Positions 1 through 9,645 of a stretch of DNA of 64,000 nt are shown here, piece by piece. The translations under genes and the position numbers were made by a program. The DNA is taken from the NCBI GenBank assembly GCA_017591395.1, contig WEDG01000995.1, positions 1-64,000 of the forward strand, read 5' to 3'. The notes under the pieces are model-generated. The model was not told where the DNA came from. It saw nothing but the letters and a program-made list of their open reading frames with translations, and did no database searches. Each line of letters starts with the position of its first letter. Position 1 is the stretch's first letter. This stretch comes from Schistocephalus solidus. Taxonomy: Eukaryota; Platyhelminthes; Cestoda; Diphyllobothriidea; Diphyllobothriidae.

Positions 1-974
1 TAAAAGCATGTATTGTTTATCCTAGTCTTTCTTGGTTTTCTTCGGTAACTCCTATATCCGTAGATTAGAAATTTATGAAAGTTAGTCGATCAAGGTTTTT
101 AGAGTGGCTCCTGTTTCATACGCCGGTACGAGTACTCTATGGTACCGTGATCAGCGAGCGCCGTCTTCTACTTTGGATTTTAAGTCAGTCATGATCGAAC
201 AAGTTAACGTTTATTTGTAGTCTGTCTTTATAGGGATATTTAAATGCTTTACTGTGGAGCTTGACGTTCTGTCCTCGAAGTTAAGTCATTCTAATTCACT
301 TTAGTACCCTCCTTCAATACCGCCCTCTAAACCTGTTTGGATTAGAATTTACAAATGGCACATTCAGCAAGTGATCTATTTTATGAAATGAACGGAAATT
401 AATTTAAATTATTAGGAGGAGACATTCCATATACATTGCTATCGTCGCACCCAACATACCGGCTTTAAAATGCGTTTTCGATAAAATAGCATTTCATGCA
501 TGCCATATCCAATAAGTAATACTCTCAGCTGTCACCTCACCCATCGACGGCCTAAGCCAGTCATTAACCGGAAAACCCAACTAACCCCACCATCTTTGCG
601 ACCGCCGCACGCCGTCAACCTAAACACCCCTCCGCAACCTATGGCACGCCTTTATTTCCGGTGCCATCACTTCAATATTTTCACCAAAGGCCCTCCATCC
701 GGTGACCTTCATGAGACGCTAACTCAAGATTCCTCCGCATCCCCACACAGGCCAAGCGCGGCAAATCCAGCATCCCGCCATTCTGCGCATTCCCGCCCGC
801 CATCCCGCGCCACGCCGTCTCCTCTGTACTCTCAACCGCAACCAATCCCTACAACCAAGTGATTTTAACACTTGCGACTCGGGAGGGGAGGGCAAAATGG
901 CAAGATCATTTAACCTGACCACGCTGAGTTCACGTGTGGCGGCCGAACTGCTTCGCTGAGGCTTTCATATACAG
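1..974. other. Region before the first probable exon
   Basis: The first 480 bases are AT-rich with no frame or repeat that I recognise. Bases 500-860 are Pro/Ser-rich in translation on the + strand but without splice-site or domain support. Confidence 0.5.
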
Positions 975-1209
975 GCCACCGAGAGAGCAGATTGCCAGTT
1001 TCTGTGTGGCACTTTTCTACTTGACTAAGTTCAAGGAGGAGGTGGGAACCAACGCCGCCCTGCTGTCCGAGGATCGAGGCCGAGGAGGCAGACGAAGCGA
1101 ACCTCCACAGAGCTCTGGAAGCCGCCTCGCCAGTACTCCTCGATACTGACGCTGTGGAGCGTTTTGAGAATCGTATGATGCTGGATTTATCGCTCACTAC
1201 TCTAAACAA
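975..1209 (+). CDS. Probable upstream NUP160 exon(s), with frame break or 37-bp mini-intron
   Basis: The acceptor is tacag at 970-974. Reading with one leading base, the first part (975-1041) encodes PPREQIASFCVALFYLTKFK. The second part (1079-1209), in the +1 frame, encodes AEEADEANLHRALEAASPV and continues to LTTLN, ending at donor aa|gtgggt (1210). The two frames join if 1042-1078, which starts GT and ends AG and is 37 nt, is a mini-intron. Otherwise the exon carries a one-base frameshift. The pattern FxxAxxYL followed by a basic/acidic turn and an ALExAAS helix resembles the Nup160 segment just before the helices of the 10834 exon. The exit phase (two bases, AA) fits the entry phase of the candidate exon at 9385. 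Assignment to NUP160 is inference. Confidence 0.42.
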
Positions 1210-3539
1210 GTGGGTTTGTTCAACAAGGCGCCTTAGTCAATCCCTTCCGGGATGCTACATCGTGAGTTTTCTCTGCCAATTTTTCCGGTTTTGTCACTAT
1301 CTGCGTGCTGTTGTGGGAAACATATTATTTGGGCACTCCGCATGCGAAGCTGTAAACTGCACTCACCGAGCTTATGAATCATTTAAATATAATTCCCAGG
1401 TAGATGATGGTGGGGCTCGGCGGCGTAGTGCGCTGCGCGGGAGAGGTGAAGGACAACAATTTCGGGGCTCTAACGCTTCGAACCTGAAAAGGCTCTCATA
1501 ATCTTTTGCTCTATTGAACCATCCTACTGTAGTACTGTAATTTCTGACTATGAATACCACCTCCTGTAGTCCAGCTTGGCGGCTAGATTTCAGGACTGCC
1601 GCGCCGAAAGAATCCGTTGTATAGGGGTAGGTGAGGGTCCTTGTATGCCCGGTTGCCAACGCCTCTATTCCTGAAAGATCTTAGGGCTGCTACTCAAAAT
1701 GCGTTTCGCCAACTGTTTCCTAATTCTCCTTCCCTATGATATCCAGGTCACTGGACTCCTAACCTTTGGCGTAAAAATTCAAGGGGAAATCGGTAGGTCG
1801 GTCCTCGTGATCTCTCTTTAACTGGCAGTGCGGATTGGCGTGAATGCGAAATAATATTGCGTTGTCCTTAAAGTCGTCTTTGAAGGTTACTTCTTCAGGT
1901 GGCAGGACGACGCATTCTTATTGCTGGGAGCCGTTATTCCGTTGTTTACTATGTTCGGACTTTGGCGGCCAGGGTTGAAGTACTTGTTGTGGTGGTCGAG
2001 TGGATAAGTACGCTTAGAATTGCTCTACTAGAGCGGAGCGTCTGATCGACGACTGCGCCCATCGCTTCACCTCACCTGGTTCGCTCTTTGGCATTCGAAC
2101 ACGAGAGGCGCGTGTATGTGGGTGGAAGGTTGGAAATCAAGCAAAACCGGACTGGAGCAATGTCTGTTCTGCCCAAAAGAATACGGAGGTACTATCACAC
2201 TAATTTGCCCGGATTAGAAGAGCGCCTGAAAAGGGTGTGTTTCTGCGTCCGCCGCCCGCCGGTCGTGTCACGAACTTCGCGCTTCAGATAATCGTCTCGT
2301 CAGTGGCATCATCATCTTGAGCATCCTACCCCACCGATTAGGAGCTGGAGATCGTTGCACTGCGAGAAGACTCATCTCACGAGCCCAACCCGGATCTCCC
2401 CAACAATCACGGCGCGCGCAGCCACGTTCCGCTGCCTCAACCCTCACCGTCCTCGACCTGGTCCAACGCGCAGTCTCATGATCCTCAAGTCCTTCCGGCA
2501 CGCGGGCTTCTGAAGCTCTTATATATTTGCGTCTTCGCCGTCAGCAGAGGGAAAAGCGATTTCATGGGGACAATCTGGCCTGAAAAAGAATACGCCATTG
2601 GTTTACTTAAATGTGGCCGAGATAGTAAAAATCGACGGCACTCATCGATTTCTAAACAATGCGACGCGCTTGAATCTATATTTCGGTGCTTAAAAGCCAT
2701 GGCTCGGAAGGCTTCTAACTGACACAATAACTCGGTCGTACGACTGAGTAACCAAACCGCAATGGTTCCTTCCTTAATGCAACTCCACTCCTACTCCAAG
2801 TTATATGCGAGCCAGGTGCAGATGTGCTGCCACTTGAACTCCAACTCCTGCCTTCTTAGTCTTATTCCACTCTATCTTGACATCCGGCACAGACGGTTGA
2901 GGAAGAGAGATAGAGAGAGTAAGCAGCTGCATACTCCACTCGTCTATGCGTACTACTATGTTTGAATTGATGTGATCTAATTTATTAAGGATGTTTGAGG
3001 TTCCAGTTCACGCGCAAGTCGTTTCTATCTGAGAGAGAGAAGCAGGTGGCGGCCCTATGGGACTGAGGATGCCTCATTTCCTAAACTGAGAGATGTGCTG
3101 TCCACCAGTCAAGCTGCGCACGTTTCCAGGGCTTCGGCTTGCATTGCCAGTGTTTATGTGGAGGCTCCACCTACCTGAGTTTTATCCTAACGAGTTCTAC
3201 TGACTATTCCTCCAAACTTCAGTAGTTCTGCATCTCATGAAATGCTAACTAAAAATTCAAGTACTGACTTGTTGAGTTTTAAGATTCATTATCGTACAAC
3301 CCTAATCACGTCAGGGTGCTGACTTTTAAAAACTTTCTTGTCACTTCCCAATACTAACTTGCTGTAAAAATGACTACTCTAGAGGAGGTCATTTTCCATA
3401 GATTCTCGGGCGGCCCTTATTGGATCTCGCGACATTTTCTAGAAAACATGCCCATATACTGTTTTCTTCTCCACAGTTAGGTATTAAATTGTGTTTTTTT
3501 TTTCAAAAGTATATAATTGAAGAAGGTTTATAAAAATAT

Positions 3540-3800
3540 TTATACGTTCGGAATAATTTTGAGCCTCGGCTGTTGGCACCTGCATTCAGGGTTTCCAAAC
3601 TAAGAGCTGTATATTTTCCATCTAAGGGGTCGTAAAATTTGGCAGTGAGTGTCCAAATCGGATACTTTTTCAAACAGCATTATTAAATGGCAAAAGACGC
3701 GATGCTGACTAGAAATTTCACGATCTTAAAAATCTCTATGAGTTAGAAACCTTTTTAAAACCGAAAGGTACTCCTTTTCTTCATTTTGAAGAAGACGTGA
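3540..3800 (+). repeat. AT-rich dispersed repeat (family B), partial copy
   Basis: The run gtttccaaactaagagctg then tatattttccatctaaggg corresponds to tttttccaaacgaccctactg and tatacattccatctaagaag at 15862-15900, followed by a similar AT-rich tail with gatcttaaaaatctct. Only the second half of the family is present. Confidence 0.4.
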
Positions 3801-4999
3801 TTTGGCAGCTTATGTGACTCTCTCGATACTTCGTCAGATCTTACCAGCCTCCTCGTGGGTAGACAGTACGATACTGTCGCACTGTGCCTGCTGCGTCTCA
3901 AACGCAAAATGAGAACACTCTCCAGCAAGGTTGGGAATGGGGGTAAATACAGAGCCTCGCGGGCCTATGGTGAAAAGATGCAACAGAGGCCTTTCCGGAC
4001 AATTGTAACACGTCCTCTAAACGAGCTCATCCGCACTTGGACGCATCTGTTGGCTGCGGCAAGTGGCTGCACGCAACTGGCGCAAACCATCCCGCGTGCC
4101 CAAACCCGAACTCATACAGGCGCCGCAGCTACACCAAGGTCGGAAGCCCGCCACTTCGACCACACATGCTAATCACCCTTCCCTAGTACGGCCCGCCCTC
4201 GGACTGGCATGACCGCAGGACCGACCGCAGTCGCTGCTCTCCCTCACGACAAACGGTAGCCGTTCCGATCTTTCTACTTACACACACACAGGTACCTCGC
4301 TACATAACGCATGTAGTGCAAGGACCGCAAGAGCAAAATCGATCGCCAGCAAACATATGCCCGATCAAAATCCGTCTTTGCATAAACGGGACTTTTTGGC
4401 ACCTGGCTGCAGCTGAGCACTCTCGAAAGAATGCTGCATGCGTTTTAGCATAAAACCATTAGATTTAATAAAGGCTAGCCAAAATCAATGAAAAATGCGC
4501 ACCCACCCGTTTCGTCACCATGCATGTGCGGGTGCAACGCAGAAAGATGTTTTCTCGAAAAGCTGGCATCCTGAGGAATGAACTATCTTGACGCGATGCT
4601 GTACGGCAGTGAATCCTGCCAACTCTTCCTAAGTGATCTTAGTGGGAAAGAAATATTTCCAGGAATTTTGGTTCATATTTCATGAGATTCCTTTATATTC
4701 TGTACGTAGCTACACACGCCGGGAGGCCCTTTTGCGTTTCGTTAGAGGGCGCGGGATGTCCGTCGATCTCATTTAATTCTCAAAGTCTTGGTTTTCTGGT
4801 TCCCTTGCCCGTATGCATCTACTGCTCCACTGCATGCGGGCTCTGCTCGAGACTACAGGACCAGTCGGACATGTGGGACCTCGATGGCGAGTTGACTCTC
4901 TCTTTGGAGGAGCCTCTATCTCACGTACCCACATCTCCGACTCCAGCAGCACTCTTTTCGTGGTGGCTTGGGATGCCTGGTTCACTCTTCGGCTCTTGC

Positions 5000-5105
5000 C
5001 TTCCTTCTGAGAATATCGCCCTTGTCCAGTTCTGCTCGAAGGCGCTCCTCTTCTTCCCGTCTTTCGACATCTTTTTGATTGGTGCTCGGGTGTGCTGGCT
5101 TTATT
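5000..5105 (-). other. Coding-like coiled-coil stretch on the minus strand, possible exon
   Basis: On the minus strand a short frame reads KDVERREEEERLRAELDKGD then ILRRKARAEE, followed by a donor-like gtgaac (the GA|gtgaac ends the frame). Heptad-type Leu spacing and Arg/Glu richness look like a coiled-coil exon. The surroundings (4680-5160) are more GC-rich than neighbouring DNA. It would be antisense inside the NUP160 intron. No gene is recognised. Confidence 0.25.
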
Positions 5106-5998
5106 CCTTCCCACCACTACCAGAGCGGACGGTACTAGAAATTTCGTGGCTCTTAAAGGGAGAAGATTTATTTTTAAAAATATTATAAAAAACATGGTTA
5201 AAGTGAAAATTCTGTATCCGAAGTAGAAATATTACTTAGTGACAGTAACTAATATTTGCATGGAAATTACTTTTTAATCAAAAACATTTAACCACGATTT
5301 ATACCTCGCTTTATTTAAATGGATTCCATGAACCTTATGTTCTGATGTAGATAAATTTCTCTAAATAGATTGGGTTTTCGCCCTTACAGCTTGCTTGAAT
5401 CCTTTACTTCTTGCATATTTCTTTCCTCGAGAGTTGTCCTTTTCAACAACGACGTCATCTGAGCATGTCTCTCCCAAATTGAGACTCCTTTTCTACCAGC
5501 CTCCTCTGACATTTAATTCATCTTGTAACAATAACTATCAGTTGATGAAATGTCCTTATTTCTGGTTCAGTTGCGTTCAGTTTCCTAAAGGGGAGGAAAT
5601 CAACGTCGGCCATCTGTGTATCTTAGCTGCAAATAAAAGGCACGGAGCTAGCCGTCCCTTTATTCCCAGCTTCGGGGTCATCCACGAGTAGTAACTGGGC
5701 CTGACGTAGCTTAACTGTGGTGAGCAAACGAGAACCGGTGCCTTCTGTGTAGTATGGCCGCTCTGTGGTGTTGACTCCTCATTATACGCTGCACCTTTAC
5801 TGTATCTAAATTCCAAACTCAATCCTGTACAAACCATGAGCAAGCACCTTTTGCGCGCACCGCTACCTTGGATTCTCGTCTTTGCTGATTCCAACCTCTC
5901 CTACCGCGAATCCACTCTAAAGTGATTACGGACGCGTAAATGAGCGGTGCTGCAGCTGACACCGGGTGCGCACCCACCCGGTCGGCGTCCGCCTACCA

Positions 5999-6180
5999 CT
6001 CACCACCACCACCACCACGCGCACCACTGCGACTGCCACTGTTCACTACCGCCACTACCACGCCACTGCACTACTGCGCTGCTACCACGCGCACCACCAA
6101 CTGCAATTACCAACTCGCTCACCACCAACTACCACCGACCAATACCACCACTACTACTACCACTACTACTACCACCACGT
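5999..6180. repeat. CAC/CCA/CTA triplet-rich low-complexity tract
   Basis: The tract consists of caccac and ccaccg triplets at the start and a purer cca/cta array at 6133-6178. Open frames through all three + frames give Pro-, His- or Thr-homopolymers, which shows repeat and not coding content. Confidence 0.85.
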
Positions 6181-6729
6181 TTCTTCAAAAGCTGGCTGCG
6201 CCTTTTGGGCGGCAGGCCGTGGCCTTCTCCATGACGGGTTTTCCGATCGCTGGAGCTCGCTAAGGCAGCACGCCCACCCCACTGACTCTAAACCCACAGC
6301 CATCGTGATATTATCGATCATTCAGGATCGCCACGGTGAAAATAACACGCCTTTTGACAGCTTCTGTGGCTGAACCGTCGGAGTTGCATTTGCCAGCGCT
6401 ATCGCTACCATCCCGATGCAGCACCGTCAGATTTCGGTTACCGATGCGTAGCATTTCTATTTGCTGGCTTCTGATACAGTGTAGCCAGTCGTCTCATTAT
6501 GTTTTTCAGTGCGAAGAAGTTCTGCGGCGCCATGCAAAGTTTCTTTCGCCCGCTACATTTGCTTCGCACATGACCTGAAAATGCATCCCGATCTGAATCC
6601 CGGGTGGCTCCTTTCTGACTCCAGTTCCCTTTATGTATCAACTTCAGCCTATCTTCTTTGGTTTGGGGTTAGTTCACGATACAATTTTTCATTTCATCCT
6701 CTTTAATCTGGCGCCTGAAGTTTAATCTC

Positions 6730-6730
<1 letters not shown>

Positions 6731-6767
<37 letters not shown>

Positions 6768-6801
6768 GATATATAGAGATATATATATATATCTATATCT
6801 A

Positions 6802-6838
<37 letters not shown>
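6731..6838. repeat. (TA)n microsatellite
   Basis: Two long perfect TA runs (6731-6764 and 6805-6838) are joined by an imperfect TA/TCTA stretch. The hexapeptide-like open frames through it are artefacts of the repeat. Confidence 0.95.
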
Positions 6839-6847
<9 letters not shown>

Positions 6848-7053
6848 TGTGTGATGCTCTCACCGATCCTGCTTGAGGTATACATGTTCGCTTTGTGCCC
6901 TTGGAACTCACATTAGATGCCCTCGCAGGCCGGTCAATGCGTAGCGACGTGAAGCATACTCTGTAAGTAGAAATTAAAGTAGAAAAATATATATATATGA
7001 TCGCCTGTGTTCTGATTTATGCCCGGGGACGCGCATTTTGTGCTTTCAATTAG

Positions 7054-7055
<2 letters not shown>

Positions 7056-7088
<33 letters not shown>
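7056..7088. repeat. (TA)n microsatellite
   Basis: A perfect TA run at the 3' end of the minus-strand SINE. SINE tails often seed such repeats. Confidence 0.95.
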
Positions 7089-7091
<3 letters not shown>

Positions 7092-7104
7092 GTATGGATA
7101 GATA

Positions 7105-7280
7105 TATGAGATTGTGACGTGGGTGACGTTTATGACAACGGAGAGTGAATGGCCATTTGCTGGCTTTATAAATGAGCCGTCATCTGGCCAGTCATGCAAT
7201 CCAGACGTGTGGCATACACAGGAGTCGAACCCGTGACCTTTGTAGTGGGTCGACGCTCTACCGATGGCCACGGGCTCGCT
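7105..7280 (-). repeat. tRNA-derived SINE, minus strand
   Basis: On the minus strand an A-box (tggccatcggtagagc) and a B-box (gggttcgactcc) are 33-40 bases apart, followed by the family S tail (gactggccagatgacggctc, then ataaagccagcaaatggcc). A TA microsatellite (7056-7088) lies at its 3' end. Confidence 0.72.
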
Positions 7281-7429
7281 TTTGCTGTCGAGTTGCGATC
7301 AGTGTATATGATGATATTGTGTTGCTCACCGATCTGCTTTTAAGGAACATGTATGTTCCGTTGTGTTCTGCGCTCGTGACTAAGAGCAACTACAAATATC
7401 ATCGCATATTCCTGTCACACCCGATCATG

Positions 7430-7600
7430 AAGCGAGCCTGCGGTGGCTCAATGGTAGAGCGTTCGACTCATACTAAAGGTCGCGGGTTCACTGCCACATC
7501 TCCTGGTGTGCTACACTTGCCATGACTGGCTAGATGGCCACTAAAGCTCCACGAGCTAACTTCTGTCTCTCTTTGTCGTTTGCCGGTTCTATATCATCAT
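7430..7600 (+). repeat. tRNA-derived SINE, + strand
   Basis: The head has gcctgcggtggctcaatggtagagc (A-box inside) and a degenerate B-box gggttcactgcc (7485-7496), followed by gactggctagatggcc and a tctctctttgtcg tail as in the other family S copies. It lies 150 bases from the oppositely oriented copy at 7105-7280, so the two could form a fold-back. Confidence 0.68.
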
Positions 7601-7689
7601 ATGCTGCTACTGTCGCTATGCGACCGCCCGGGGCGCGCAGTCTGAGCTCCAGGGCTGTGCATGTTCCTGAGCAGACGGTGGGCCATTAA

Positions 7690-7760
7690 TCTGCTATCTC
7701 ATATCTATCTATCTCTACATACACACATACATAACTCTATACATACATACATATACAACG
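7690..7760. repeat. Imperfect (ATCT)n/(ACAT)n tetranucleotide tract
   Basis: A run of atct units followed by acat units (tctatctatctc, tacatacatacat). It is imperfect and short. Confidence 0.75.
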
Positions 7761-9179
7761 TCTTCCAGTCCCATCGTCAGTCACTCTGCACCCAAACACA
7801 TCTGGGCTCACGCGTGCTCTTTGGTTACGCACCAGTTGGCGAGCTTTCTAAACCGGTTTTCGATTAAAGCTGGCGTCGTCTGCAAAACCGCAACTGGTTC
7901 AAACGCCACTCAAAGAGTACTGTGTTTCTAATCTGAGTTGACGTCCTCACATCACGCTCTCTCACAACGCAGATTCTGCCCATTCTTTCTCGTCCGGTCG
8001 TCGCCAGGTGTACGTCTCACCCGGCCCGCCACACTTCGGAAAGTAGCATCCGGTCAGCGCGGATGGCGCAGACGGTGCACCAGCGTGATTCGGGAATTTC
8101 CCCGAGATTGTCCCTTAATTTCTATGCCTGCCACACATCAACGATTTTCTTGCTCGCCTCTCTCATATGCACCGTTTGCCCGAATACCTCCCATCTCCCT
8201 CCTCAGTGCTCTACCCGGTAGCCCCTCGGTCTTTATCTCGAGGCAACCTGCGGGAAAATAAAATTCCACTGCGTCTCGCCTCAAACAGGTGTTGCACCTT
8301 TTAGACCGCAGCAGAGAGGTCGTGTGAGAACTTTGCGTTGCTTTCCTGGAAAAAGGCGCAGCTTGAGCACTATGTGATTAAGACTGTCCATGAGGCTTTT
8401 GTTGGCGATGAGGGGAGTTTGGTAGGTGATGGGCTGCTGTCGGGCTCCGCCGAGGGACCATTAATGCCTGAGGCTATCTGCGCTTGATTGGAGTTGTCGT
8501 GAGGGAACTTGCGCAAAATCGACCGAACTCTACCTATACGTCAAAATCACCATAGTGATAAGGTCGTTACTTTATCACATCATATTTATGTATTGCCATA
8601 CAGTGACCTTCACTCGACTAACTTAATGGCATTGCGGAGTGCGGGCTTTTCGTCGTGATCTGCATTTTAATCTGCATCCTTTCGTAGTGACTGTCAGTTT
8701 GGAATTCGATAAGGTGTTTGACCGGCAGCTAAAACGGCGATCGAAATGATCTGTTTTTGCCTACCTACTGTCTTGAACTGACCATCACTTCAAACTGCGA
8801 AGACCTGCTGTTTTCTCTCTATATTTTTGACGTTTTTGGGGACTTAATTAGTATCGTTACTCTGGTTTTTCTGATGAGCACTGATGAGAGTAGTAACAAT
8901 TGCGATTGTTATTATGAAGGAAAGGAAAGATTGACAAAGCAAATGTTTGTCATAATTTCCAGTCCACTGGAGCAATACAAATTTCCCCAAGCTTATCGCC
9001 TATTTATCTTAAGTTACTCCAGTCCAGTTACTTACCTGTCTAGTTAGGTGTCTATGTATGGCTTGCACTGCTGGTTTACGGACACCTGATGAGTTGTTAT
9101 TTCAACTATCCCGTCTCTTCTGTCTTCGTTGTGTACAGGTTTTTCTGAATTGGGCCTCCTGTAGCTGATTAAATCATTT

Positions 9180-9290
9180 TAGGGTGATACTCAGCGCAGT
9201 CCAGCTACCCTCGTTAAATCTAGCCGCTATCGCCTGCAGGCTTGGAAGAGGGCCATCTGCCGATTGAGCTAAAAAGCCTCTGTGATGAGT
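9180..9290 (-). repeat. Degenerate tRNA-like SINE head, minus strand
   Basis: On the minus strand agaggctttttagctcaatcg then gcagatggccctcttcc resembles an A-box and anticodon arm; the B-box is lost or strongly altered. It lies in the NUP160 intron about 100 bases before the candidate exon at 9385. Confidence 0.4.
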
Positions 9291-9384
9291 ACATGTACCT
9301 TGTTTAAAGATTAAAACTTTTTCTTCTATTTCGATAATTTTGACTCCCCTAATTCTACTGTGTGCCCTTCCTTTTCGCTGGTAG

Positions 9385-9424
9385 CCTCCCAGATGAGGCT
9401 GTTGACCAGTTTATTGAGGGGTCC
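9385..9424 (+). CDS. Candidate short NUP160 exon
   Basis: This segment follows a pyrimidine-rich tract (gcccttccttttcgctggtag) and encodes LPDEAVDQFIEGS. The sequence resembles the helix in vertebrate Nup160 with the pattern xEExLDRLIRS that precedes the 10834 exon. It enters with one base that completes the AA left by the exon ending at 1209. The donor proposed here (gtcagc at 9425) is poor. Use of the better gtaact donor at 9434 would break the frame with the next exons. An acceptor eight bases later (cccag, 9388-9392) is an alternative. Confidence 0.35.
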
Positions 9425-9615
9425 GTCAGCCTGCGTAACTGCCTCAGAACCCTCCGGCCCTCCGCCTCAGCTCAAGAACTCTCACCCGATCTCCCGCGCT
9501 CAGGAGCTAGCCCTGCCAACCGCTCTCCTTTCACGTCTCCTCCCAGACAGATTCAGACATCGTTGTTTGATGATCTGCAATCCGCACCTGCCGCTTACCT
9601 GTGCTCTCCTCCCAG

Positions 9616-9645
9616 ATGGAAATCCAAATCCGTTTCCTTATGCGG
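9616..9645 (+). CDS. Candidate 30-nt NUP160 microexon
   Basis: The exon lies between the acceptor tctcctcccag (ends 9615) and donor gtacgc (starts 9646), and encodes ten residues (MEIQIRFLMR) in phase 0 on both sides. Joined to the next exon it gives IRFLMRFMPVLEKLE, which resembles the RLQYYDKVLRLLD helix of vertebrate Nup160. Microexons are common in flatworm genes. Support is from phase and motif only. Confidence 0.45.

Larger units (their letters stand above)
1210..9384. other. Probable 8-kb NUP160 intron, mostly unrecognised
   Basis: Apart from the listed family B piece, triplet tract, microsatellites and SINEs, I see no gene. A frame at 3855-4172 is Arg/Thr/Ala-rich and resembles LINE 3' low-complexity sequence but is not assignable. 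Confidence 0.45.

Noticed and set aside
2268..2501. Short frames in both strands as upstream exons
   Set aside because: Composition is mildly coding-like, but no splice site pair keeps phase with the exons at 975-1209 and 9385.
4682..5188. 168-codon + strand frame as a gene
   Set aside because: Cys/Ser/Leu-rich composition is that of the antisense of an Arg/Glu-rich stretch; the minus strand looks more coding-like.
5940..6373. Overlapping Pro-, His- and Thr-rich frames
   Set aside because: All + frames stay open because of the CAC/CTA triplet tract; homopolymer content shows repeat and not protein.
6669..6911. Minus-strand frame rich in Ile-Tyr
   Set aside because: It is the translation of the (TA)n microsatellite.
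8757..9047. 96-codon + strand frame as a NUP160 exon
   Set aside because: No acceptor or donor in suitable phase and no similarity to the expected helices.
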